The notes under the pieces were generated by a model, which was not told the DNA's origin, did not search any database, and saw only the letters and a program-made list of their open reading frames with translations. A stretch of DNA of 36,359 nt from assembly GCA_900696685.1 (NCBI GenBank), contig CAADHA010000034.1, forward strand, positions 1-36,359. Reading direction: 5' to 3'. The stretch is from an uncultured Planctomycetota bacterium (GTDB lineage Bacteria; Planctomycetota; Phycisphaerae; Phycisphaerales; UBA5793). The first letter of the stretch is position 1. Each line of letters starts with the position of its first letter. Position numbers and translations under genes: made by a program. Shown here piece by piece: positions 8,486 to 15,676 of the stretch.

Positions 8486-9823
8486 TTACGAAGCGTCTCG
8501 ATGCCGCTCCAGGAAGTAGTCATGCAGCAGGCGGTCCATCTGGAGAAGACCGCTGCGGCTGGCTTCGATGCAGCCGTTCGCCAGCCTCAGGTGGCCCGCC
8601 GCCTGATGCCGTTCGAGAGGCTCGCGGAATCGTTCGAAGACGCTCACGCCGAACTTGCGGCGGAAGTACTCGTCGCCCACGCGTCCCAGTTTCATCTGGA
8701 GGACGAACTCGCGGATCATCTTCTCCTCCTCGTTCATCACGAGGGCGCGGTGAATGGGAAGTTCGCCGGCTTCGAGGCGCTCGACGTATGGATCGAATTG
8801 ACGCTCATTCTGGAAGTGCACGCCTCCGAGGTGTGAGAAGGAGGACACGCCCAGGCCGAGCATGTCCGCGCCCCTCCAGAGCGCATCGCGATACAGGAAC
8901 TTGACGCTCGGATCGAGAGAGGCGGTGTACGCGCTGCCGACGACGTAACCCTCCTCCTCGAGGCGGGCGAAGGCTTCCGTGACCCAGCGGCGCTTCGTGC
9001 CCCAGTCGGCGAGGGGCACGGCCTCGCGCCCGCCGTCCTTCATCCGCCTGTAGATCGTCGTGTTGTAGGGAACCTCCATCTGGTAGATCGTCACGCTCTC
9101 CGGGCGCATTGCGACGGTTTTCTCGATGCACGAGTGCCAGTTCTCTTCCGTCTCGCCGACCATGCCCGCGATAAGATCGATATTAATCTGCGGGAATCCG
9201 ACCCGGCGCGCAAAGTTGTACGCCCGGTCGATCTCGACGGCACGGTGCGCGCGGTTGTTCATCTCGAGGATGGTGGGGTCAAAGTTCTCAACGCCCAGGC
9301 TCAGCCGCGTTACGCCCAGGTCGCGCAGGATTGCGATCTTTCTCTCCTGGAGCGTGCCCGGCTCGCACTCGAAGGCGACCTCCTCGGCTGCGCCCCAGGG
9401 GAAACAGGCCTGGAGGCCCCGGAACAGGTGCTCAAGCTGCCGGGCGGAAAGATAGGACGGCGTCCCCCCCCCGAAATAAACGAACAGCGGCTTGCGCCCG
9501 GCGAGAAAAGGCCGCTTCGCGTACGCCCTCGCTTCCCCCAGCACCGCCTCGAGGTAGCGATGAATCTCGTGCGAGTTCTTGTCCGTGTACACCTTGTAGT
9601 AGCAGAAGTCGCAGCGCTTGCGGCAGAAGGGGATGTGAATGTAGATTCCCAGGGGCGCGTCCGGACCGGGCGGCCTGGCAAGCACTTCGTGCACGGCGCT
9701 GCACTCGCCCGGAGACCAGAAGGAGAAGGGCGGATAGTTCGCCACAAAATAAGACCCGCCGCCGGTCTCCTCGCGGCCGGCGTCATTGAGAATCGGGAGG
9801 TTGTGCGCTGAAGCGTCAGTCAT
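8486..9823 (-). CDS. HemN-like (coproporphyrinogen III oxidase family) radical SAM protein
   Basis: The 445-residue protein has the radical SAM 4Fe-4S motif with cysteines 67, 71 and 74 (CRKRCDFCYY), and a GGGTPS glycine motif that binds SAM. Further HemN-superfamily signatures are FECEPGT, RLSLGVENFD and NIDLIAGMVGET. The C-terminal HemN_C-like region includes LGLGVSSFSHLGG. It starts within the stop of the PQQ-propeller gene, with an overlap of eight bases. HemN itself decarboxylates coproporphyrinogen III, but many relatives are haem chaperones, haem-degrading enzymes or methyltransferases. The FCYYKVYTDKN variant and the gene cluster setting argue for a specialised role rather than haem synthesis. 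No other haem gene is nearby. A 9-base G tract encodes the GGGT motif. Confidence 0.85.
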   Translation of the reverse strand: MTDASAHNLPILNDAGREETGGGSYFVANYPPFSFWSPGECSAVHEVLARPPGPDAPLGIYIHIPFCRKRCDFCYYKVYTDKNSHEIHRYLEAVLGEARAYAKRPFLAGRKPLFVYFGGGTPSYLSARQLEHLFRGLQACFPWGAAEEVAFECEPGTLQERKIAILRDLGVTRLSLGVENFDPTILEMNNRAHRAVEIDRAYNFARRVGFPQINIDLIAGMVGETEENWHSCIEKTVAMRPESVTIYQMEVPYNTTIYRRMKDGGREAVPLADWGTKRRWVTEAFARLEEEGYVVGSAYTASLDPSVKFLYRDALWRGADMLGLGVSSFSHLGGVHFQNERQFDPYVERLEAGELPIHRALVMNEEEKMIREFVLQMKLGRVGDEYFRRKFGVSVFERFREPLERHQAAGHLRLANGCIEASRSGLLQMDRLLHDYFLERHRDAS

Positions 9824-11027
9824 TCGGTTTCCGCTCCTCCTTCTCCGCCGGGCCGAAGGCGTACATCCGACCGTCGCTGCAGCCGATCAGCACCACGCCG
9901 TCGACGACGGCAGGCGACGAAATGATCGACCGTCCCAGGTCATAGGACCACAACTCGCTTCCGGTTGCTGCATCGAGGATGTAGAGCGTTCCGTCCTCAG
10001 AGCCGGCGATGACCTTCCCGTCGCACAGCACGGGAGAAGAATCGACCTGCCGGCGGGTCGGAAAGGTCCACATCGCCTCGCCCGTCTCACGGCTGACGCA
10101 GTGGATGTTCCTGTCGCGCCCGCCGAAGATCACTCGGTCCGTCCCGATGGCGGGCGCGGAGAAGAACGCATGTCGGGGGTTGGCGTAGGTCCATCGGACC
10201 TCGCCGGTTTCGAGGTCGATGCGCACGAAGGCGTTGCCGTAGTGTCCGAGGTACGCCGACCCGTCGGCGAGGGCGACCGAACCGGCTACGTGGCAGCCCT
10301 CGCCCAGCGCAACGCGCTTCACGGACGTGCCCTCGGCTGCATTGACGACGTGCAGCACGGCATCGCAGCCGCCGAAGACGATCCGCTCGCCGTCGATGGC
10401 GGCCGTGCCGTTCACGTAGTTGTCTGTTTCATACTTCCACACGACCGATCCATCAGCGGCGTTGAGGCAATAGAGGATGTTGTCGTAACACCCGAAGATG
10501 ATGTGCGTGCGACCTGCGGGCGCGTGGAACCAGTTGACGCCGCTGAGGATCTTCTCATCGGCCTCGAATCGCCAGCGCTGCTCACCCGTCCTGGCGTCGA
10601 TGGCATAAAGGCGGTAGTCTGTTGAACCGACGTACACGACGTCGTCGAGGACCATCGGCGGCGCTTCGATCGCCTCCTCGGTCTGGAACTTCCACGCGAG
10701 GGAGCCGTCGCTGAGATCGACTGCGTAGAGGAAGCCGTCGTCGGATCCGACGAAAGCCCGCCCGGCGGCGACAACGGGTGAAGAGGTGATCGCTTTCGTG
10801 GCTTCGAAGGTCCAAAGGAGGCGCAGGGGCACTTCAAGGGCGCCGGGCGCGACGCCCCTCTGCTGCCGGTCGCCACGGAACATCGGCCAGGCGGCGCCTT
10901 CCGCTCCTGGGCCGGGCGGCGCATCGTCGGGCGTGCCGCCAACGCAAGGCGCCGCCTCAAGCCCGAAGACTGTACCCCAGCGCAGCGCCGCCGAACACAC
11001 GATTGGCAGCATCACATTGACCATCAC
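9816..11027 (-). CDS. PQQ-repeat beta-propeller protein, probably exported
   Basis: The 403-residue protein consists largely of BamB/quinoprotein-like repeats. After WPMFRGDRQQRG at residues 47-58 come about seven repeats of the type SSPVVAAGRAFVGSDDGFLYAVD, each with a G-x-x-D/E-G-x-L-Y-A-x-D strand pattern and ending in W-x-F or W-x-Y. This gives a seven- or eight-bladed propeller. The first 25 residues are hydrophobic (MLPIVCSAAL) and could be a weak signal peptide, so a periplasmic location is likely. Whether it binds PQQ is unclear; many planctomycete members act as scaffolds. It is the first gene of the leftward run, and its stop overlaps the radical SAM start. The divergent neighbour starts 137 bases away, so the promoter of the run should lie at 11028-11164. 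Confidence 0.82.
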   Translation of the reverse strand: MMVNVMLPIVCSAALRWGTVFGLEAAPCVGGTPDDAPPGPGAEGAAWPMFRGDRQQRGVAPGALEVPLRLLWTFEATKAITSSPVVAAGRAFVGSDDGFLYAVDLSDGSLAWKFQTEEAIEAPPMVLDDVVYVGSTDYRLYAIDARTGEQRWRFEADEKILSGVNWFHAPAGRTHIIFGCYDNILYCLNAADGSVVWKYETDNYVNGTAAIDGERIVFGGCDAVLHVVNAAEGTSVKRVALGEGCHVAGSVALADGSAYLGHYGNAFVRIDLETGEVRWTYANPRHAFFSAPAIGTDRVIFGGRDRNIHCVSRETGEAMWTFPTRRQVDSSPVLCDGKVIAGSEDGTLYILDAATGSELWSYDLGRSIISSPAVVDGVVLIGCSDGRMYAFGPAEKEERKPND

Positions 11028-11164
11028 ACCAACTGTAGGGCCGCTTCGCTTCCATGAGCCGGTCCAGAGAGCGCGATGGTGGGCCTGTCCGCCGCGGGGA
11101 TCGGGCTACACTTTGGACGGCTGAGCCAACCGGCGCAGGTTGCGGCAGCCTCAAGGAGATGAGC

Positions 11165-11884
11165 ATGGCACAGGAAACGGCAAAGCGCCCACGGAGCGAC
11201 AAGCCGCGCATTTATGACGAAGAAGTCAGCCTGCTCATGCAGGCGGATGAACTGGCACACCGCATCGTCCTCCTTCCCTGCGGCGATCCGCGCCAGGCCA
11301 CGCCCGGCCGCCACCGCATCCGCATTCAGTGGGGCCAGCACCTGCTAGCCGACCTTCTCGCCTTCAAATACCGCACGCTCGTCTGCGGCGTGAACGCCAA
11401 CGACAACTCGCAGGGGATCATCTCTCAACTGGCGCGGCTCCTGCCCGGCTGCCAGTGGAACGAAAAATCGATCACGCACCATGCGCAGGCCTTTGCCCGG
11501 TCGCTCGAAGGCGATGAAGTGCTCGTGATGAAGTATGACTTCGACGCCGTCGAGGTCTTCGCGCTGCTGCGCCCGCCGACGCGGGAGCACTTCAGCCTCT
11601 CGATGCTCGAACGCGGCTTCGTGAAGGTAGCGGAGATGCTCGAAAATCGCCGCGACCGCATGCCTTGCGCTTCCGTGAGCTTCCTCGGCGCCAAGTCCAA
11701 CCGCCTGCTCGGGTCCGACGGGCGCGAGCCGAGTTTCGAGCGCGTCCTGCGGATCATGTTCGAGTCGGGCTACCGGGGCGATGTGTACCCTTCGCTGGGC
11801 ATGTGGGAGTGCGCTCCGACGGGCGTTTTCGCCGCCTACCCCTTCCCCGAGGGACTCGACCGAATGCGCAGCGGCGGCTTCTGA
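11165..11884 (+). CDS. conserved-looking protein of unknown function
   Basis: I do not recognise this 239-residue protein. I chose the ATG at 11165 because AAGGAG at 11153-11158 sits six bases upstream; an in-frame ATG at 11159 is too close to that site. The protein is soluble, with no membrane segment or signal peptide. It has a charged N-terminus, then LLPCGDPRQATPGRHRIRIQWGQHLLADLL. Later segments include CQWNEKSITHHAQAFARSLEGD, LVMKYDFDAVEVFALLRPP and a C-terminal GYRGDVYPSLGMWECAPTGVFAAYPFPEGLDRM. The codon use and clear ribosome site make it a real gene. It is transcribed divergently from the biosynthesis-like cluster, which may mean shared regulation. Confidence 0.75.
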   Translation: MAQETAKRPRSDKPRIYDEEVSLLMQADELAHRIVLLPCGDPRQATPGRHRIRIQWGQHLLADLLAFKYRTLVCGVNANDNSQGIISQLARLLPGCQWNEKSITHHAQAFARSLEGDEVLVMKYDFDAVEVFALLRPPTREHFSLSMLERGFVKVAEMLENRRDRMPCASVSFLGAKSNRLLGSDGREPSFERVLRIMFESGYRGDVYPSLGMWECAPTGVFAAYPFPEGLDRMRSGGF

Positions 11885-12214
11885 ATCAGCCGGATGCCGG
11901 ATTGACGTGCGCCGAAGATCGGCGTTTGTCCAGTTGCCTACACCATTCGATTTGGCCGACGGATGGGACCGCAGCAAGGCCAGGCCGCGGCGTCCTCCTC
12001 GTGAATGGACGACTGGGATGAGGGGCCGATACCCACCTCGGCAACCTGCATGTTCACTTCCTTGACCGGGCCGTGCCGCGACTCACGCTCCGGGGCTTGA
12101 TGGTCTGCTGCGGGCCGGAGCGCATCGGCTGGTTCAGGCGTGTATTCGACAAGTCGGGATTTTGTTGCCGGCACGGGACGCGGCCGCCCGCCCCTTAATC
12201 GAGCCGGTCAGGAC
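11885..12214. other. intergenic region between the unknown gene and gpsA, no feature seen
   Basis: These 330 bases separate two convergent genes. I see no convincing gene, repeat or strong hairpin followed by a T tract on either strand. The short open frames here lack ribosome sites and coding character. Confidence 0.5.
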
Positions 12215-13240
12215 TTACCCGATGCGCTCGCGCTTGGGTTCGCGTTCCATGAGGCGGGCGATGCCGCCGCGCGGATCGAGGCCTTCGAAGAGGACGGCGT
12301 GAACTGCGGCTGTGATGGGCATCTCGATGCCGTGCCGGCGCGCCAGGGCCATGACCGACTTCGTCGTCGCCACACCCTCGACGACGGACTGCGTGGAGTG
12401 CAGATATTCGTCGAGCGAGAGGCCCCGCCCGATGGCTTCGCCGCAGGATCGGTTGCGTCCGAGCGGGCTGAAGCAGGTCGTGGCCAGGTCGCCGACGCCC
12501 GCGATGCCGAAGAAGGTTTCGGGCGCGGCGCCCATCGCCGCGCCGAGGCGGGTGATCTCGGCGAGGCCGCGTGCCAGAAGGGCCGACTTGGCGTTATAGC
12601 CGAGTTCGAGGCCATCGACGATTCCGGCGGCGATTGCGATGACGTTCTTGGTCGCGCCGGCGAGTTCCACCCCAAGGAGGTCGGGGACGGTGTAGATGCG
12701 CAGCCAGGTAGTGCTGAAAAGCGACTGAACCTCGACGGCGAACTCATGCGACTGCGAGGCGGCGACCATCGTCGCCGGAAGGCGTCGCGCGAGTTCCTCG
12801 GCAATCGTCGGGCCGCACAGCGCAGCATAAGGGCGAGTGTCCCTCGACTCGAGCACCTCGGCAATCACCGCGGTCGGCCTGAGCAGCGATTCGTTCTCGA
12901 TCCCCTTGGAGGCGCTGACGATGCCGACGCCGCAAGGAAGGCTCGCAGCCATGCGCGTGAAGACACTGCGGATGTACTGCGTTGGAACGGCGCAGACGAT
13001 CAGGCGCGCGCTGCTCAGCACTGCGCGTTCGTCGGCCGTAACCTCGATTCGCTCCGGCAGGCGGACACCCGGCAGGTGCCGGCGCGATTCGCGCCGGGCG
13101 GCGAGTTCGGCGACGTGGCTCGCGTCATGACCCCACAGCGCAACGCGTACGTTCGACCAGTCCAGCGCGAGTGCGAGGACGATGCCCATCTGGCCGTCGC
13201 CGATGATTGCGATTTTCCCTGCAATTCGGTCAGCACACAC
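12215..13240 (-). CDS. gpsA: glycerol-3-phosphate dehydrogenase [NAD(P)+]
   Basis: The 341-residue protein reduces dihydroxyacetone phosphate to sn-glycerol 3-phosphate, the backbone for phospholipids. The N-terminal Rossmann motif reads IIGDGQMGIVLAL (residues 12-24); the usual GxGxWG tryptophan is replaced by Met18. Conserved segments include SASKGIE with Lys112, CGPTIAEEL near 142-150, and ELAGATKNVIAIAAGIVDGL with the catalytic lysine at 198. GVGDLATTCFSPLGRN and an EGVATT segment follow. The length is normal for the family. The start is the GTG at 13240, preceded by a GAGGTG ribosome site a few bases upstream; no ATG fits as well. It is a monocistronic minus-strand gene with a long upstream region that contains an inverted-repeat element. 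Confidence 0.93.
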   Translation of the reverse strand: MCADRIAGKIAIIGDGQMGIVLALALDWSNVRVALWGHDASHVAELAARRESRRHLPGVRLPERIEVTADERAVLSSARLIVCAVPTQYIRSVFTRMAASLPCGVGIVSASKGIENESLLRPTAVIAEVLESRDTRPYAALCGPTIAEELARRLPATMVAASQSHEFAVEVQSLFSTTWLRIYTVPDLLGVELAGATKNVIAIAAGIVDGLELGYNAKSALLARGLAEITRLGAAMGAAPETFFGIAGVGDLATTCFSPLGRNRSCGEAIGRGLSLDEYLHSTQSVVEGVATTKSVMALARRHGIEMPITAAVHAVLFEGLDPRGGIARLMEREPKRERIG

Positions 13241-13584
13241 GCTTCACCTCAGGATGCATGATCCCCGGCAACGATCGTCGGCGGCCGTGCATTCTACGAC
13301 GTCGGACCTGGAAGAGCGGTGGGCAGATTCGGGTGAGGTGGAGTCCGGGACTGTGTCGATGTGGCCCCGGAGGCGGCAGATCAGTTGCTGCCTTCATTCC
13401 ATGCAAGCCGCTCGGCGCGCGGAGGTCGCCTCCGGTGGAAATCGCGAGCGTTGCCACGGATGGAGGAGGCCAAGGCGGAGGCTGGCGGGCGGAACCCGTC
13501 GTCAGCACGGCGCGCAGACGTTGGCGTCCTCGATGGGGCGGAGCCGCAGGCGATGTTCGTCGCCTCACGGCCTCTGGCAGGGGG

Positions 13585-13680
13585 AAAACAAAAGGGACAG
13601 GTACATTTATTTTTCTCCGGAAATCCTGCGTAAATGCTTGGCAATCCAAGACATAAAATGTACCTGACCCGTTTGTTTTG
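13585..13680. repeat. AT-rich imperfect inverted-repeat element (MITE/REP-like)
   Basis: The left arm at 13585-13610 and the right arm at 13653-13680 are inverted copies sharing AAAACAAA followed by GGGACAGGTACATTT, or GGGTCAGGTACATTTTAT in the opposite arm. They differ by one substitution and one or two single-base indels. The 42 bases between them contain a second perfect 5-bp hairpin (CTTGG-CAAT-CCAAG, 13637-13650). The element is markedly richer in A and T than its surroundings. It has no room for a protein, so it is probably a non-autonomous mobile element, or a REP-type sequence moved in trans by a transposase. I saw no second copy in this window and no clear target-site duplication. 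Confidence 0.65.
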
Positions 13681-14040
13681 CGTTCATTCGGTCGCTGTGC
13701 TGCGAAGCATCCATCGCACAATTCCGGACAACACCCGAATAGGCGCGCTGACGGGTGCGATCCTGGAGCAGAAGCGGCCGCGTCGCTCACCCCGACCATG
13801 GCGTCCATAAATCGAAATTGGCATCTACCCCGCTTCTCCTCGATTGATGCAACAGGAATTGCACCCCGAATCAACCCTCGACAGGCGATACCCCCGCGAT
13901 CACCGCCCCCGCCGCGTGCATACGCTGTATTGCAGGCCCACCGGTGCGATCGCCCGCGTTTTCCGGCCGCTGCGGCGCGGCGACTTGTTGCCCGCACCAG
14001 GCAATCTGCACACTTCGAGGAGTTCATGCGTGATGCACAT

Positions 14041-14055
14041 CTCAGGAGGCCTGAG
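14041..14055 (+). promoter_or_regulatory. ribosome binding site inside a small hairpin before cfa
   Basis: CTCAGG-AGG-CCTGAG forms a perfect 6-bp stem with a 3-base loop. The AGGAGG ribosome site (14044-14049) is split between the stem and the loop, and the cfa ATG follows at 14058. The fold could hide the site from ribosomes, though a 3-base loop is tight and the resemblance may be chance. Confidence 0.4.
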
Positions 14056-14057
14056 TC

Positions 14058-15338
14058 ATGCTCATGAAGCACGTGCTCCGTCAATGGCGGCGAAACTGGA
14101 CCGGCCCGGCGGTGCGCCTCACTGCCGCGGGCCGCGACTGGCGCTTCGGCGAAAGTGAGCCGGAGGCGCACGTCATCGTTCACAGGAGGGCGCCGTTGAG
14201 GCGCTCCTTCGAGGAACCTTCGATGATCTTCGGCGAGGGTTACGTGAACGGCGACATCGAGGTTCGCGGCTCGCTGATGAGCCTCCTCGCCGCGTTCTAT
14301 CAGACGGAGTCGAAGGTCGCCAGCAGCCGCGCGCGTCGCCTCGCCGGGCTGCTTCCTGCAGGCTGCAGACGCATTGGCGCTGCGCTTGCCACGGCCCATG
14401 CGCGGCATCACTACGACATCGGCAACGAGTTCTTCGCACTCTGGCTTGATCCTTCAATGACCTACTCCTGCGCGTATTACCTGCGCGAGGAGGACGATCT
14501 CGCTTGCGCTCAGCGGCAGAAGATCGAACTCCTCTGTCGCAAGGCGCGCCTCGAGCGAGGCCAGACGCTCCTGGACATCGGCTGCGGCTGGGGAGCGCTC
14601 ATCCTCCACGTCGCCGCTGATTACGGCGTCCGCGCGACGGGGATCACGCCCTCCACGCAGCAGGCTCGTTACGTTGAAGCGCAGGCGAATCGACTCGGCC
14701 TGGCCGATCGAGTCCGCGTCATCACGGGCGATTGGCGCTCGCTCTCGGGGAGGTACGATCGCATCATCAGCGTCGGGATGTTCGAGCACGTCGGCCGAAG
14801 GCAATACACGCGTTTTCTGCGCCTGTGGCGCGGCCTGCTTGCGCCGGGCGGGCTGTCCATCCTCCACACGATCGGGCGCATGGCGCCGCAGCGATCCGAC
14901 CCATGGATCACGCGGTACATCTTTCCCGGCGGCTACCTGCCTTCGCTGGCACAGATCGCCTCAACAGCAGGAAACGAGGCCCTTCGGATCATCGACGTCG
15001 AGAACCTGGCCTGCCATTATGCACGGACGCTTGCGCACTGGTCCGAGCGATTCGAGCGGGTCCGCGAGCGCGTCGTGAGCATGTACGATGAGGCATTCAC
15101 GCGGATGTGGCGGCTGTACCTCCAGGGCTCGGAGGCGGCGTTTCGCTGGGGCGGCCTGCAACTGTGGCAGATCGTTCTTGATCACGCGCGCAGCCCCTAC
15201 CCCTGGCCACTCGACCGCGAAGTCAACGTCGCCGCCCGCCGCGGCCTCAGAGTCGCGCCTCGCCTGGCGACCAGAGAGGCGATGATGGCGAGCGTCTCGG
15301 CCTGGGCGGGACGATCGCCTCCGGCCGGCAGGGGATGA
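14058..15338 (+). CDS. cfa: cyclopropane-fatty-acyl-phospholipid synthase, C-terminus altered
   Basis: The 426-residue enzyme adds a methylene group from SAM to cis double bonds of membrane phospholipid acyl chains, or methylates them. Family motifs are [20 protein letters not shown] (from residue 118), the SAM site LDIGCGWG at 172-179, and EHVG at 243-246, whose Glu binds bicarbonate. GYLPSL and the C-terminal LQLWQIV helix are also present. The ATG at 14058 has AGGAGG eight bases upstream. After the normal end of the family ([19 protein letters not shown]) comes a tail of about 45 residues. The last 18 or so codons are read out of frame through a decayed epimerase gene, so the native stop appears to have been lost in a deletion or fusion. 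The catalytic core is intact. Confidence 0.9.
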   Translation: MLMKHVLRQWRRNWTGPAVRLTAAGRDWRFGESEPEAHVIVHRRAPLRRSFEEPSMIFGEGYVNGDIEVRGSLMSLLAAFYQTESKVASSRARRLAGLLPAGCRRIGAALATAHARHHYDIGNEFFALWLDPSMTYSCAYYLREEDDLACAQRQKIELLCRKARLERGQTLLDIGCGWGALILHVAADYGVRATGITPSTQQARYVEAQANRLGLADRVRVITGDWRSLSGRYDRIISVGMFEHVGRRQYTRFLRLWRGLLAPGGLSILHTIGRMAPQRSDPWITRYIFPGGYLPSLAQIASTAGNEALRIIDVENLACHYARTLAHWSERFERVRERVVSMYDEAFTRMWRLYLQGSEAAFRWGGLQLWQIVLDHARSPYPWPLDREVNVAARRGLRVAPRLATREAMMASVSAWAGRSPPAGRG

Positions 15339-15676
15339 TCTGGATTCATCTCCACGACATGAACCGGCTCTTCGAGCGAGCGATTGCCGATGACTCAATG
15401 CGCGGCGTGTACATCGCCTCCAGCCCCAATTCCGTGTCGAACCGCCAGTTCATGTCCTCGCTGCGGCGGGCGCTGCGGATGCCCCTGGGCCTGCCGGCAT
15501 TCGCGTGGATGGTTCGTCTCGGCGCTCCGCTCCTTTTGCGCACCGATCCTGAATTGGCTCTCTACGGGCGCTACTGAATCCCACGGCGCCTCATCGACGA
15601 AGGCTTCAAGTTCCAATTTCCAAGGATTGACGAAGCGCTGGCCGACCTGTTCAGCGGCGGCGCGACGAGGGAATGA
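15287..15676 (+). pseudogene. C-terminal remnant of a TIGR01777-family NAD-dependent epimerase, with an internal stop
   Basis: In the frame starting at positions 2 mod 3, the sequence reads [23 protein letters not shown] from about 15287. This matches the GLGGPLGSGRQxxxWIHxxD block of TIGR01777/YfcH epimerases. It continues with [22 protein letters not shown] and [15 protein letters not shown] to YGRY. There an in-frame TGA (15575-15577) interrupts it. The same frame then resumes as PRRLIDEGFKFQFP and IDEALADL, the family's usual C-terminus, to a final stop at 15674-15676. The N-terminal two thirds, including the Rossmann domain, is absent, and the start of the remnant overlaps the end of cfa. 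Its last 26 bases overlap the end of the convergent anti-sigma-like gene. It cannot make an active enzyme. Confidence 0.8.

Larger units (their letters stand above)
13241..14057. other. 817-base divergent intergenic region between gpsA and cfa
   Basis: The region lies between the starts of two divergent genes, so it must hold both promoters. It also contains the AT-rich inverted-repeat element at 13585-13680. A long minus-strand open frame covers the region, but it runs into the coding part of cfa and over the start of gpsA, and it has no family resemblance. I therefore treat it as non-coding. No clear sigma-70 promoter could be picked out by eye. Confidence 0.55.

Noticed and set aside
7364..8836. 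A 490-codon plus-strand open frame over the glycosyltransferase and the end of the radical SAM gene
   Set aside because: It spans two conserved minus-strand genes and resembles no family.
12215..13240. GpsA Rossmann motif GDGQMG considered as a sign of a different dehydrogenase
   Set aside because: All other GpsA motifs, both lysines and the length fit, so the changed tryptophan is treated as a variant.
13230..14411. A 393-codon minus-strand frame filling the gpsA-cfa intergenic region
   Set aside because: It overlaps the cfa coding region and the gpsA start, passes through the inverted-repeat element and has no family resemblance.
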